A stretch of 64,000 nucleotides of DNA from Catellatospora sichuanensis (GTDB lineage Bacteria > Actinomycetota > Actinomycetes > Mycobacteriales > Micromonosporaceae): positions 162,178 to 226,177 of the forward strand of contig NZ_ML660185.1 of assembly GCF_007483665.1 (NCBI RefSeq), given 5' to 3'. A program made the position numbers and the translations under genes. Below, piece after piece: positions 40,394 through 48,771 of the stretch. The notes beneath the pieces are model-generated. The model did not search any database and had not been told where the DNA came from. It worked only from the letters and a program-made list of their open reading frames with translations. Every line of letters starts with the position of its first letter. The first letter of the stretch is position 1.

Positions 40394-40918
40394 TCACGGC
40401 CTGTCGTGGGCGAGCAGCTGGAACAGGATGTGGTCCTGCCAGACGCCGGCGATCTGCAGGTACTTCTCCGCCAGGCCGAAGCGCACGAAACCGTGGCGGG
40501 CCAGCACCTTCTGCGACGCGACGTTGTGCCGCAGCGTGCCCGCCTGGATGCGGTGCAGGCCCTGCTCCTCGAACGCGACCCGGATCATGCGCGTCACGGC
40601 CGCGGAGGCGACACCGCGGCCGTTGACGTCCTGGCTCACCCAGTAGCCGAGGTGGCTGTTCAGGAACGGGCCGCGCACGATGTCGTTGAGGTTGATCCGG
40701 CCGACGATGCGGTCGTCGAGCAGGATCACGTGCGGCACGCACTCGCCGCGCGCGTGCCGCTCCAGCGCGGTCCCGATCACCTCGCGCTGGCCCTCGGGCC
40801 CGAACCAGCCCTCGGGCCGCACCGGTTCGAACGGGCGCAGGAACTCAAGGTTCTCCTGGTAGAGGGCGCTGACGGCGGGCACGTCGTCGAGGGTCACGAG
40901 CCTGGTGCTGACGGTCAT
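40394..40918 (-). CDS. GNAT N-acetyltransferase, RimJ/RimL type
   Basis: The 174-residue GNAT protein has 'STRLVTLDDVPAVSALYQENLEFLRPFEP' at the N-terminus, 'NSHLGYWVSQDVNGRGVASAAVTRMIRVAFEEQGLHRIQAGTLRHNVASQKVLARHGF' covering the acetyl-CoA loop (Q/R-x-x-G-x-G/A as 'NGRGVA'), and 'ILFQLLAHDRP' at the end. This is the ribosomal-protein/aminoglycoside-like RimJ/RimL branch; substrate unknown. GATCAT lies 6 bases before the ATG, consistent with a leaderless start. It is divergent from the HEAT-like gene. Confidence 0.9.
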   Translation of the reverse strand: MTVSTRLVTLDDVPAVSALYQENLEFLRPFEPVRPEGWFGPEGQREVIGTALERHARGECVPHVILLDDRIVGRINLNDIVRGPFLNSHLGYWVSQDVNGRGVASAAVTRMIRVAFEEQGLHRIQAGTLRHNVASQKVLARHGFVRFGLAEKYLQIAGVWQDHILFQLLAHDRP

Positions 40919-41056
40919 CCGCCCATGATCGCAAATCGGCCGGTGCCGCGCGCGCCGTGGCCGCGCGGTCCCGGTGGGATGATCGCCGCTGACCTCGGTG
41001 CCTTCGGTCGCACAAACTGGCCGATTGATGTCCGGAATGGTGGGCATCATCGAAAC

Positions 41057-42220
41057 ATGCTGGAAAAGCTCGACACCGTCGGCTGGGGCGGGCTGACGCA
41101 CGCCTTCGGCACGGCCGAGGAGATCCCCGCCTTCATCGCCGCGCTGCGCGGCGACGACCCGCAGGTGCGCGGCGACGCCCGCGACGAACTCTGGACCAGC
41201 CTGCTGCACGAGGGCAGACGCTACGAGGCGGACGTCTACACGGTGCCGTTCCTCGTCGACCTGGCCGTCGATCCGGCCACGTTCGAGCGGGCCGCGATCG
41301 TCGACCTGCTGACCGCGCAGGCGATCGGCTCGGACCACCCCTACCTCGTGACGGGTTTCCCGATCGAGCGACTGCGGCCCTCGCCGGACGCGGTCGACGA
41401 GTCCTGGCACCTGCTCTACAGCGAGTGGAGCGGCCGCCCGGCCGGCGAATCGCCGGCACCGGGCGAGGCCGACGAACTCCGGGTGTACGACGCGGTGCGG
41501 GCCGAGCTGCCGCGGATCGTGACTCTGCTCGACGACACCGACGGCGACCTCATCGAGGCGGCGGCATACCTGCTCGCCTGGTTCCCGGAGGCGGCGCGCG
41601 ACACCGTCGTGCCGCTGCTGGCCGTGGCCGGGCACCACGATTGGCGGCGTGACGTGCGGGTGACCGCACTGCTCGCGGCCGGACTGGCCGCTCGCGGGCC
41701 GGTGCCCGAGTCGGCGGTGATCGCGGGCCTGGTGCACGACCCCGACGAGGAGGTCCGCTGGGCCGCCGCGGTGGCGTGGGCGCTCACCGCGGGCGCGACC
41801 GTGCCCGAGGAGCCGCGTGCCGTCCTGCGCGCGCGGGCGGGCGGCGGCATCGGCGCGGACGAGCCCGTGCTCGCGCCATGGGGGCTGACCCGGGCCGAGT
41901 GGTCGGTGCGGCTGCTGGAGCACCTCGGCGATCCGGGAGCCGCGGACGCGCGGGCGGCGCTGGTCCGCAGAGAGGTGATGAAACGGCACTACGGCCCCTG
42001 GGCCGAGCGCCTCGGCGAGGCCTTCTACCTGGCGTTCGGGGACGACGCGCGGACCGGCCCGCTGGGATACGCCGATCTCACTCCCGCCCAGCGCTGGCTC
42101 GTCGACCACCTGGTCCGCCACCCGGACGCGCTGATCGCCGAGCCCGACGAGGTGACCGAGCTGCTGCGCTGGTACGGGCTTCCCGACAGCCACCCGGCGC
42201 TGAGCGCGTACGCGGCTTGA
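41057..42220 (+). CDS. HEAT-like repeat protein
   Basis: The 387-residue, all-helical soluble protein has repeated helix pairs with 'FIAALRGDDPQVRGDARDELWTSL', 'LIEAAAYLLAWFPEAARDTVVPLLAVA', 'RRDVRVTALLAAGLAARG' and 'DPDEEVRWAAAVAWALTAGA', typical of HEAT/PBS lyase-like scaffolds. The N-terminus 'MLEKLDTVGWGGLTHAFGTAEEIPAFIAAL' is common in Streptomyces/Micromonospora HEAT proteins next to immunity-like genes; a protein-protein role is likely. The ATG at 41057 is preceded 6 bases upstream by CATCAT, so it may be leaderless; the longer open frame is antisense to the acetyltransferase. Confidence 0.82.
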   Translation: MLEKLDTVGWGGLTHAFGTAEEIPAFIAALRGDDPQVRGDARDELWTSLLHEGRRYEADVYTVPFLVDLAVDPATFERAAIVDLLTAQAIGSDHPYLVTGFPIERLRPSPDAVDESWHLLYSEWSGRPAGESPAPGEADELRVYDAVRAELPRIVTLLDDTDGDLIEAAAYLLAWFPEAARDTVVPLLAVAGHHDWRRDVRVTALLAAGLAARGPVPESAVIAGLVHDPDEEVRWAAAVAWALTAGATVPEEPRAVLRARAGGGIGADEPVLAPWGLTRAEWSVRLLEHLGDPGAADARAALVRREVMKRHYGPWAERLGEAFYLAFGDDARTGPLGYADLTPAQRWLVDHLVRHPDALIAEPDEVTELLRWYGLPDSHPALSAYAA

Positions 42221-42235
42221 AGTGATTCTTCCGCG

Positions 42236-42571
42236 CTAGACACCGGTGGTCAGGTAGTCGTACACGGCGACGATCTCGAGCACTTCCCGGACCGTGCCGG
42301 ACGCCCTGGTGAGCCGGAAGGATCCACCGTGCTGCGCCGCCACGGCGTGCGCCTGGAGCAGCACCCGGATGCCGCTGGAGTCGATGAAGCCGACGTCCTG
42401 CATGTCGACCTCCACGGCCCGCCCTGGACCGGCCTGGATCGCGTTGACGAGCCAGCTCGTCAGAGCCTGCTCGTTCGCCAGATCGAACTCGCCGGCCAGG
42501 GTGATCCGGACACGGTCCGCCAGGACCTCCACTTCATGTGTGGCCTGCGGCGGATTGCTAGCTCGATTCAT
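42236..42571 (-). CDS. STAS-domain anti-sigma factor antagonist (RsbV/SpoIIAA type)
   Basis: The 111-residue single STAS domain contains 'VRITLAGEFDLANEQALTSWLVNA' and the phosphorylation loop 'VDMQDVGFIDSSGIRVLLQAHAVA' with the acceptor Ser in DSSG. In its dephosphorylated form such a protein binds an RsbW-like kinase and frees sigma. It is the last gene of the stressosome operon, right after the receiver-PP2C phosphatase that probably dephosphorylates it. The ATG at 42571 is preferred; a TTG at 42583 is possible. Confidence 0.9.
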   Translation of the reverse strand: MNRASNPPQATHEVEVLADRVRITLAGEFDLANEQALTSWLVNAIQAGPGRAVEVDMQDVGFIDSSGIRVLLQAHAVAAQHGGSFRLTRASGTVREVLEIVAVYDYLTTGV

Positions 42572-42583
42572 GGAGGAAGCCAA

Positions 42584-44131
42584 TCACAGACGTCGGACGG
42601 CGACAACGGCGACGTCGTCAGCGTGGGGCGGGTTCGTCAACTGCTGGAGCAGCCGGTCGCAGTAGAGGCCGAGGTCGGCGTCCACGGTCCCGGCGACTCG
42701 GCTGAGGTCGGCTATGCCGTCACGGATCGTGATGTCGCGGCGTTCGATGAGGCCGTCGGTGTAGAGCAGCAGCGTGCCGCCGTCAGGAATGACGAACTCC
42801 AGGTCTTCCGTCCGCGGGTGGTTGATCCCCAGCAGTGGCGCGCGGTGCCAGATCTCGCTGACCTGGTCGTCGACGATGAGCAGCGGCGGCAGATGGCCGG
42901 CGTTGGCCAGGCGGGCCCGGCCGGTCCGGGGATCGAGCAGCAGCAGGCAGAGCGTCGCCATCTCCCCGGGCAGCAGCCGGACCATCAGCTCGTCGATGAG
43001 GGTGACGATGCGGCCGGGGGAGTGCCCCTCGATGGCGTACGCGCGCAGCGCATGGCGGATCTCGGCCATCACGGTCGCGGCGTGCAGGGAGTGCCCGACG
43101 ACGTCGCCGATGGCGATGAGCAGCTGGTCGTCGAGCATCGACAGCTCGTAGAAGTCGCCGCCGATCTCGGCTTGCGGGCTGGCCGGCTCGTAGCGCACGG
43201 CGAGATCGATCCCGGGCACGGTGGGCAGGTGCCGCGGCAGCAGACTGCGCTGGAGCGTGACCGCGATCCGGTGGTCCTGGTCCTGTGCCCGCTGGGCCTC
43301 GGCCGCCGCGCCGAGCGCCTGGGTCAGCTGCGTGAGCAGCCGGGCCTGGTCCTCGTCGGCGGGGGCGGACGTGAACAGGTAGAGCGGCGGCCGGTCGGCG
43401 CGCAGCCGGGCGGTGGTGACGGTGATGTCGCCGGATTCGGGCCAGCCCGCGGGCAGCCGCCAGCGCGCGGCCTGATCGTTGATCATGCGGGATCCGATCG
43501 GCACGTCGTCGTCGGGCGGCTCCCAGCCGATGACCGTGACATCGTCGGGGACGCTCGCCAGGGCCACGGACCAGCCCGTGTCGAGGGTCTCGGTGGCGAC
43601 GGCGGCGGCTGCGCCGAAGAGGCGGGCAGCGCCGGCGGCGGCTTGGCCGAGCAGTTCGGTGAAGTCGCGTGCCATGGTGACCGCGAGCGTCGTCTCGGCG
43701 AGCCGAGCCAGGCCGTCGGCGAGCTGTTCGGCCTTGCGGCGCGCCTGGTAGTAGCGCAGTACGGCCTGCACCGTGGCGACCAGCTCGTGCGGGTCGATCG
43801 GTTCGACGAGGTAGGCGTCGGCGCCGCCGACCAGCCCGAGGGTCCGGTCGGCGGCGTCCACCGCGTGCGCCGAGACGTGGATGACGGGTGTGCTGGCGGT
43901 GCCGGGGTCGGCCTTGATCCGCCGGCACACGTCCAGCCCGCTCATGTCGGGCAGTTTGACGTCGAGCACGACCATGTCGAAGGGGCGCTGCTGGATCTTC
44001 TCGAGGGCCTCGTGGCCGTCCTCGGCTTCGGTGACCACGAATCCGGCGCGGGTGAGCCAGTTCTTGAGCAGGTAGCGCTTGGGGGCGCGGTCGTCGACCA
44101 CCAGGATGGTCGTTTCGGTGGGGGCGGTCAT
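42584..44131 (-). CDS. Receiver-PP2C (SpoIIE-type) phosphatase with atypical receiver
   Basis: The 515-residue protein has an N-terminal receiver (about 6-125), a middle GAF-like region (about 140-280) and a SpoIIE/PP2C phosphatase (about 290-510; 'GGDFYELSMLDDQLLIAIGDVVGHS', 'LLYTDGLIERRD', 'HADDVAVVAV'). D57 in 'MVVLDVKLPDMSG' is the predicted phospho-acceptor. The normally invariant switch lysine is replaced by E110 in 'AYLVEPIDP', so signalling through the receiver may be altered. It probably dephosphorylates the downstream STAS antagonist. The ATG overlaps the kinase stop by 4 bases. Confidence 0.92.
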   Translation of the reverse strand: MTAPTETTILVVDDRAPKRYLLKNWLTRAGFVVTEAEDGHEALEKIQQRPFDMVVLDVKLPDMSGLDVCRRIKADPGTASTPVIHVSAHAVDAADRTLGLVGGADAYLVEPIDPHELVATVQAVLRYYQARRKAEQLADGLARLAETTLAVTMARDFTELLGQAAAGAARLFGAAAAVATETLDTGWSVALASVPDDVTVIGWEPPDDDVPIGSRMINDQAARWRLPAGWPESGDITVTTARLRADRPPLYLFTSAPADEDQARLLTQLTQALGAAAEAQRAQDQDHRIAVTLQRSLLPRHLPTVPGIDLAVRYEPASPQAEIGGDFYELSMLDDQLLIAIGDVVGHSLHAATVMAEIRHALRAYAIEGHSPGRIVTLIDELMVRLLPGEMATLCLLLLDPRTGRARLANAGHLPPLLIVDDQVSEIWHRAPLLGINHPRTEDLEFVIPDGGTLLLYTDGLIERRDITIRDGIADLSRVAGTVDADLGLYCDRLLQQLTNPPHADDVAVVAVRRL

Positions 44132-45456
44132 GAAACTCTCGCGACCGGCAGGGTGACGGTGAACGTACTCCCCTTGCCCGGTTCGCTGACCATGGTCATG
44201 TCGCCGCCCAGGATGCCGACGAGGCGGCGGGCGTACGGCAGCCCGAGCCCCGTGCCGTGGACCTTCTGGCGGCCGGGGAGCTGGACGAACTCCTCGAAGA
44301 TGCGCTCGTGCTGGGCGGCGGGGATGCCGACGCCGGTGTCGGCGACGGTGATCGTCCAGCGGCGGCCGTCACAGCCGGCATGCATGGTCACCTGACCATG
44401 GTCGGTGAACTTGACCGCGTTGTGCAGCAGGTTGCGCAGCACCTGGGTCAGCAGCGCCTCGTCCGACTCGATCCATGCGCCGTCGTCGGGGGTGTCCACG
44501 ATCAGTTCGACGTCGGGGTTGGTCAGCACGGCCTTGAGGGTGCCGCGCAACTGCTTGAACAACTGGCTGAGGTCGACCAGCGACCACCCGGGCTCGAGGT
44601 GGCCCGACTCCGCCTTGGCCAGGTCGAGTAGATCGTTGACCAGTGCCAGCAGGTCGGAAGCCGAGCCGCGCATCAGTGCGATCTGCTCGGCCTGGGCGGC
44701 GGTGAGCGGGTCGGAGGCCGGATCGGACAGCAGCCTGATCAGCCCGATGACCGCGGTCACGGGAGCGCGCAACTCGTGGCTGACGTTGGCCAGGAAACGT
44801 GTCTTGGCTTCGCTGGCGTTGCGCAGCTGCCCGGACTTCTCGTCCAGTTCCGCGTACAGGGCCACCACGCCGCGGTTCGTCTCCTCGAGTTCGGAGCTGA
44901 GCTGAAGGTAGAGGGCCATCACGCCGCGGTTGGTCTCCTCCAGCTCGTCGTTGAGCGCCTTGAGCCGGTCCCGTTGTTGGCGGGCTTCCTCCAGTGCCGA
45001 CAGCAGGTGCTCGTTCTGGGAGGCGAGCTCGTCGAGCGGGCTGGCCACCGTGGACGCGGCGAGCGTGCGTCGAGCACGCTCGACCTGGTCTGCGGTGAGC
45101 AGGTCCGGGGCGGGAAGACGGCGTGACAGCATGACCACTGTCTCATGCCCGTCGTCGGCGACTTCCAAAACATCCACGAGGCGGCCCGCCGGTCGCAGCG
45201 CCTGCTGGTCCACCGGACCGGGCACGGCGAGGTCGATGCGCAGATTCTCCGGCTGCCCGTGGATCCGGAAGGTGACCTCCACACCGGCCGCCTTGGCCAG
45301 CAGCTGGCGGCCGACGTCGCTGAGCGCGGTGGCGAGCCGGATCTGGTCCTGGTGTTCCAGGCCCAGCGCCGCGGCGGCCTCGCGGCCGCGCTGCCTGACG
45401 GCGAAGACGTCCTGCTCGCGGCGTAGCACCAGGTGCAGCAGGATGGTGTCGGTCAT
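44128..45456 (-). CDS. Hybrid-module sensor histidine kinase with coiled-coil
   Basis: The 442-residue soluble kinase starts with an RsbT-like HATPase remnant (about 1-135; 'REAAAALGLEHQDQIRLATALSDVGRQLL'). A coiled coil follows with a duplicated 'ELEETNRGV(M/V)ALY' unit, then HisKA ('RFLANVSHELRAPVTAVIGLIRLL') and HATPase with 'LLHNAVKFTDHG', 'DTGVGIP' and 'GTGLGLPYARRL'. No membrane segment or PAS domain is seen, so it probably reads an internal state, perhaps the stressosome. Likely target is the adjoining receiver-PP2C protein, with which it overlaps by 4 bases. Confidence 0.9.
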   Translation of the reverse strand: MTDTILLHLVLRREQDVFAVRQRGREAAAALGLEHQDQIRLATALSDVGRQLLAKAAGVEVTFRIHGQPENLRIDLAVPGPVDQQALRPAGRLVDVLEVADDGHETVVMLSRRLPAPDLLTADQVERARRTLAASTVASPLDELASQNEHLLSALEEARQQRDRLKALNDELEETNRGVMALYLQLSSELEETNRGVVALYAELDEKSGQLRNASEAKTRFLANVSHELRAPVTAVIGLIRLLSDPASDPLTAAQAEQIALMRGSASDLLALVNDLLDLAKAESGHLEPGWSLVDLSQLFKQLRGTLKAVLTNPDVELIVDTPDDGAWIESDEALLTQVLRNLLHNAVKFTDHGQVTMHAGCDGRRWTITVADTGVGIPAAQHERIFEEFVQLPGRQKVHGTGLGLPYARRLVGILGGDMTMVSEPGKGSTFTVTLPVARVS

Positions 45457-46466
45457 GGCCGGATCCTGGCCGCCAGCACGCAGGCGTCATCACGGCGCAC
45501 GCCCGCGTCACGCAGCACCGTGGCGGCGATGAGCAGCGGTGACCGCGTGCTCAGGCCCGGACTGTGGTTCAGGCTCCACTTGTCGCTGACCCCGTCGGAG
45601 TGCATGACCAGCAGCGACTCCGCGCCGAACGGGTACTCGAACTCCTTGATGACGGCCCGTCCGTGCCCGGCGATGCCGGGCATCGACACCGTGCTGCGCC
45701 GCTCGTCGCCGGTGATGACGGTCGCCGCGACGTTGCCCATCCCGCACGTGCGTACGACGGCGGCGTCGGGGTCGATCTCCGCGACGGTCAGCGCGGCGCC
45801 ACGGGTGTGGGACATGCCCCGGTGCAGGCGCTCGACGAGCATCGCGGGCGGTTCGTCGGGTGCGGTGCGGAAGATGTTGAAGGCGGTCTGGGAGGCGGCC
45901 GCGGCGAGCGGGCCGTGGCCGAGCCCGTCGCAGACCATGACCTGCCGCCTGCCACCGGCGGTGCGCACGGCGTAGCAGTCGCCGCTGACGGTCTCGCCGG
46001 TCAGCGGCCGGGTCAGCCCTTCGGCCCAGGCCGGCGGCGGCTGCGGCTCGCGCCACAGTTGGGCGGTGAGGACCGAGCCCCGTCCGGGCGTGGAGAACCC
46101 TTCCGACCGGTCTGCGAGCCTGGCCACGGCGCCCAGCCCGATGCCGAGGGTGCCGGTCGTGGAGCGGCCGTCCTCGGACATGGCGGCCAGGTCGGCCATG
46201 CCGGGCGCGGAATCGATGCTGACGATCTCGACGCCGACGTTGTCGTCGTGCCGGACCGGACGCACCAGCAGCGTTCCGTCCTCAGCGTGCTTGACCAGGT
46301 TCGACGCGAGCTCGGTGGCGATGATGGCGATGTCGGCGGCCTTGCGCTCCCCGAGGTCGACCGCGTTGGCCAGCTCGACGGCGAACCGCCGGACGGCGCC
46401 GACGGCGCTCTCGTCGTCCAGCCGGAACCATGATGCGGTCGGGGTCAGCGAGCTCAGCGCGCCCAC
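45453..46466 (-). CDS. Fusion of RsbT-like kinase and RsbX-like PP2C phosphatase
   Basis: The 337-residue protein joins an N-terminal HATPase/anti-sigma-type domain (about 15-140; 'IIATELASNLVKHAEDG', 'DSAPGM') to a C-terminal SpoIIE/PP2C domain (about 150-335; 'GETVSGDCYAVRTAGGRRQVMVCDGLGHGPLA', 'VMHSDGVSDKW', 'RDDACVLAARI'). In Bacillus the RsbT kinase and RsbX phosphatase that reset the stressosome are separate. One chain could carry both opposing activities, or the kinase half may be regulatory. The start lies 13 bases inside the preceding rsbT-like gene. Confidence 0.9.
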   Translation of the reverse strand: MGALSSLTPTASWFRLDDESAVGAVRRFAVELANAVDLGERKAADIAIIATELASNLVKHAEDGTLLVRPVRHDDNVGVEIVSIDSAPGMADLAAMSEDGRSTTGTLGIGLGAVARLADRSEGFSTPGRGSVLTAQLWREPQPPPAWAEGLTRPLTGETVSGDCYAVRTAGGRRQVMVCDGLGHGPLAAAASQTAFNIFRTAPDEPPAMLVERLHRGMSHTRGAALTVAEIDPDAAVVRTCGMGNVAATVITGDERRSTVSMPGIAGHGRAVIKEFEYPFGAESLLVMHSDGVSDKWSLNHSPGLSTRSPLLIAATVLRDAGVRRDDACVLAARIRP

Positions 46467-46870
46467 TTGACCACCGCCACGGTGGTCCCGGCGCCGACCA
46501 CGGTGTCCAGTTCGAACTCGTCCACGAGTCGCCGGGCTCCGCTGAGGCCGAGGCCGAGGCCGCCGCCGCTGGTGTAGCCGTCGGTCAGCGCCAGGTCGAT
46601 GTCGGCGATGCCGGGGCCGGAGTCGCTGAAAACGACTCGCACCCCGCGCCGCACACCGTTGTCCACGGTGGAGACGGCAGCCTCGCCGCCCCCGCCGTAG
46701 ACGAGAGTGTTGCGGGCCAGCTCGCTGGCCGCGGTGACCACCTTCGTCTGATCGACCAGCGACAGCTTGGCCGCGACCGCGGCGGTGCGGACCAGCTGGC
46801 GAACCCGGACGACGTCCTCGTCATTGCCGATGGCCTGCACCTGGTGACCAGGGCCTTCGCTTCCCGTCAC
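46454..46870 (-). CDS. RsbT-like serine/threonine kinase
   Basis: The 138-residue GHKL ATPase has 'VRQLVRTAAVAAKLSLVDQTKVVTAASELARNTLVYGGGG' with N-box Asn and 'VVFSDSGPGIADIDLALTDGYTSGGGLGLGLSGARRLVDEFEL' with G-boxes. It closely follows the RsbT pattern, in which the kinase phosphorylates RsbS and RsbR to disassemble the stressosome and free itself. Its ATG overlaps the rsbS stop by 4 bases. Confidence 0.92.
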   Translation of the reverse strand: MTGSEGPGHQVQAIGNDEDVVRVRQLVRTAAVAAKLSLVDQTKVVTAASELARNTLVYGGGGEAAVSTVDNGVRRGVRVVFSDSGPGIADIDLALTDGYTSGGGLGLGLSGARRLVDEFELDTVVGAGTTVAVVKWAR

Positions 46871-47277
46871 GGCGAGGTCGTCTCAGGATCGCCGAGTAGG
46901 TCCAGATCGTCGAAGGTGTCCGGTTCGGCGTTTCTGGCCAGCAGTTCCAGGCCGCGTTCGACGTTGAGCGCGGTGCGGATCCCGTCGAGGGACAGGCCCA
47001 GCTCCACCAGGGTGATGGCAACGGCGGGCCGCATGCCGACGACGATCGTCTCGGCGTCCAGTACCCGCGAGATCGAAGCGATCGTCGACAGGGTGCGCCC
47101 GACGAAGGAATCGACGATGTCCAGGCCGGTGATGTCGATGATGACACCCCTGCAGCCGGTGTCGACGATGCGCTGGCCGAGATCCTCCTGCAGCTGCAGC
47201 GCCATCTGGTCCTGCATGTCGACCTGGATGGAGACCAGCAGCACCGAGCCGATTTTGAGGATCGGCACCCGTTCCAT
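46867..47277 (-). CDS. RsbS-like STAS stressosome scaffold
   Basis: The 136-residue STAS protein is close to Bacillus RsbS: 'MERVPILKIGSVLLVSIQVDMQDQMALQLQEDLGQRIVDTGCRGVIIDITGLDIVDSFVGRTLSTIASIS'. S57 in 'IVDSF' corresponds to the phosphorylated S59 of RsbS ('MIDSF'). A C-terminal tail 'NVERGLELLARNAEPDTFDDLDLLGD' extends beyond the domain. The start overlaps the rsbR stop by one base (TGATG). Confidence 0.93.
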   Translation of the reverse strand: MERVPILKIGSVLLVSIQVDMQDQMALQLQEDLGQRIVDTGCRGVIIDITGLDIVDSFVGRTLSTIASISRVLDAETIVVGMRPAVAITLVELGLSLDGIRTALNVERGLELLARNAEPDTFDDLDLLGDPETTSP

Positions 47278-48122
47278 CACGCCTCCCGCTTGCCGGCGTT
47301 GCCGCGCCGGATCGCGTGCCGCAGTGCGTCGGCCAGGGTGGCTTTCGTGGCGATGTCGCCGAACTCGATGCCCAGCGCCACGATGGTCTGCGCGATCTGC
47401 GGGCGGATGCCGGAGATGATGCACTCCGCGCCCATCAGCCGCGCCGCCATGACCGTCTTGAGGACATGCTGTGCGACCTGGGTGTCGACCGCCGGCACGC
47501 CGGTGATGTCGATGATCGCGTACGGGGAGCCGGTGTCGACCAGCGCCTGCAGGAGCCGCTCCATCACGACCTGCGCCCGTGCGGAGTCCAGGGTGCCCAC
47601 CAGCGGGACGGCGACCACGCCCTCCCAGAGCTTCACGACCGGCGTGGACAACTCCAGCAGCTGCTCGCTCTGCTCGGTGATGATGTGCTCGCGGGCGCGG
47701 GAGAAGGCTTCGAAGGAGAACAGGCCCAGCTCGTCGATGAACGCCGACCAGGCCACGTAGTCGCGCAGCGCCTTCTCGTCGCCCTTCTCCACCTCGCCGA
47801 TCTCGTACAGCGCGGTCTTGAGGGCGAAGATGCTCGTGGCGGTCTCGGTGGCGGTGAAGCCCTGACGCGCGCGGCCGCGCGACAGCTCGGTGAGCACCGC
47901 ACGCAATTCCGCGGTCTGCGGTCCGTCGAGATTGGTGGCGCCGTCGTTGAGCGACTTCTGCAGTTGCACCTGCAACTCGGTCGTCTGGCGGCCCGATTCC
48001 GCGACGGTCAGTCGGCCTTTCAACGGCGCAGCCGCGACCTCCGCCCAGCGCTTGGAGATCTTCTCCGAGCGGTCCGACAACAGCTTGCCGAGTCGCTCGC
48101 TTTGCTCTGCTTTCAGCGCCAT
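47277..48122 (-). CDS. RsbR-like stressosome sensor
   Basis: The protein has 281 residues, with an N-terminal all-helical sensor domain (about 1-160, RsbRD-like: 'LYEIGEVEKGDEKALRDYVAWSAFIDELGLFSFEAFSRAREHIITEQSEQLLELSTPVVKLWEGVVAVPLVG') and a C-terminal STAS domain. The STAS part reads 'AIIDITGVPAVDTQVAQHVLKTVMAARLMGAECIISGIRPQIAQTIVALGI', carrying the two threonine-type sites expected in RsbR. Two ATG codons are possible. 48122 has an AGAGG site at proper spacing, whereas 48128 abuts it, so I chose 48122. It is the first gene of the seven-gene operon. Confidence 0.92.
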   Translation of the reverse strand: MALKAEQSERLGKLLSDRSEKISKRWAEVAAAPLKGRLTVAESGRQTTELQVQLQKSLNDGATNLDGPQTAELRAVLTELSRGRARQGFTATETATSIFALKTALYEIGEVEKGDEKALRDYVAWSAFIDELGLFSFEAFSRAREHIITEQSEQLLELSTPVVKLWEGVVAVPLVGTLDSARAQVVMERLLQALVDTGSPYAIIDITGVPAVDTQVAQHVLKTVMAARLMGAECIISGIRPQIAQTIVALGIEFGDIATKATLADALRHAIRRGNAGKREA

Positions 48123-48128
48123 TGTCAT

Positions 48129-48180
48129 CCTCTACCACTTATATGTTTGGTCGGCCCGACCGGCTGCGAACTGTACCACC
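48129..48180 (-). promoter_or_regulatory. Promoter region of the stressosome operon
   Basis: Upstream of rsbR on the minus strand is a TATAAG -10-like hexamer (within CATATAAG, about 48137-48145), followed by the AGAGG site. No clear SigB-type GTTT/GGGTAT pair was found, which would suggest constitutive expression. Confidence 0.35.
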
Positions 48181-48423
48181 GCTGTTCGGGCAGGCCGGGT
48201 GCTGCGAAGGGAGGGTGGGAAGTGCTCGAATGCGGTCTCCGCAGGGTGGCTGTGTACCCGGATCGGGCCGGCGAATTCATGCACGTTCAGCAATCGGTTC
48301 CGGGGCGATCGGCTCTCCACCGGGCAGTCGTGAGCCGATAGCGGCGCCACGGTTTCGGCCAAGGTCCGGCGGGGCAGTCAGTGGCAGGTGGTCGGTGGGG
48401 CCGCCGTGGAGAAGGGAAGACCG

Positions 48424-48600
48424 ATGGGCGACATCTCGAACAAGGCCGAAGAGCTCAAGGGCAAGGCCAAGGAGGTCGTGGGCGACCTGACCGGCAATGA
48501 GAGCCTGGCGGCGAAGGGCTTGGCCGAGCAGGCCGCGGCCAAGGCCAAGCAGGCGGCCGAGGACGTCAAGGACGCGGCGGAGGACGCCACCAACCGGTGA
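48424..48600 (+). CDS. CsbD family general stress protein
   Basis: The 58-residue, charged helical protein with 'GDISNKAEELKGKAKEVVGDLTGNESLAAKGLAEQAAAKAKQAAEDVKDAAED' fits CsbD, a small stress protein of the sigma-B regulon in Bacillus. The ATG at 48424 has an AAGGGAAG site. It lies divergent from the stressosome operon and is a likely output gene. A possible SigB-type GTTT-N16-GGGCAG is present 55-80 bases upstream but is weak. Confidence 0.88.
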   Translation: MGDISNKAEELKGKAKEVVGDLTGNESLAAKGLAEQAAAKAKQAAEDVKDAAEDATNR

Positions 48601-48638
48601 CGGGGCCCACGCGGGCGTAATCGTCGTCAGGGCCCGTA

Positions 48639-48697
48639 GACACTGATGCAGAGAGTGCCACGCCGGCCCAGGCTGTGGCACTCTCTGCGTCAGTGTC
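48639..48697. terminator. 23-bp hairpin after csbD
   Basis: Arms 48639-48661 and 48675-48697 pair over 23 bp with one mismatch around a 13-base loop. It ends csbD and precedes the RsbW-like gene. Confidence 0.6.
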
Positions 48698-48771
48698 CCA
48701 GGCAGCGATCGAGGCGCCACCGAGGTCAGTCAGCTCACATCGAACATCAACCTCGGGCCTGCGGAGGAGTC

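Noticed and set aside
48330-48423. SigB-type promoter of csbD
   Set aside because: GTTT-N16-GGGCAG departs from the GGGTAT -10 too much to list as a feature.
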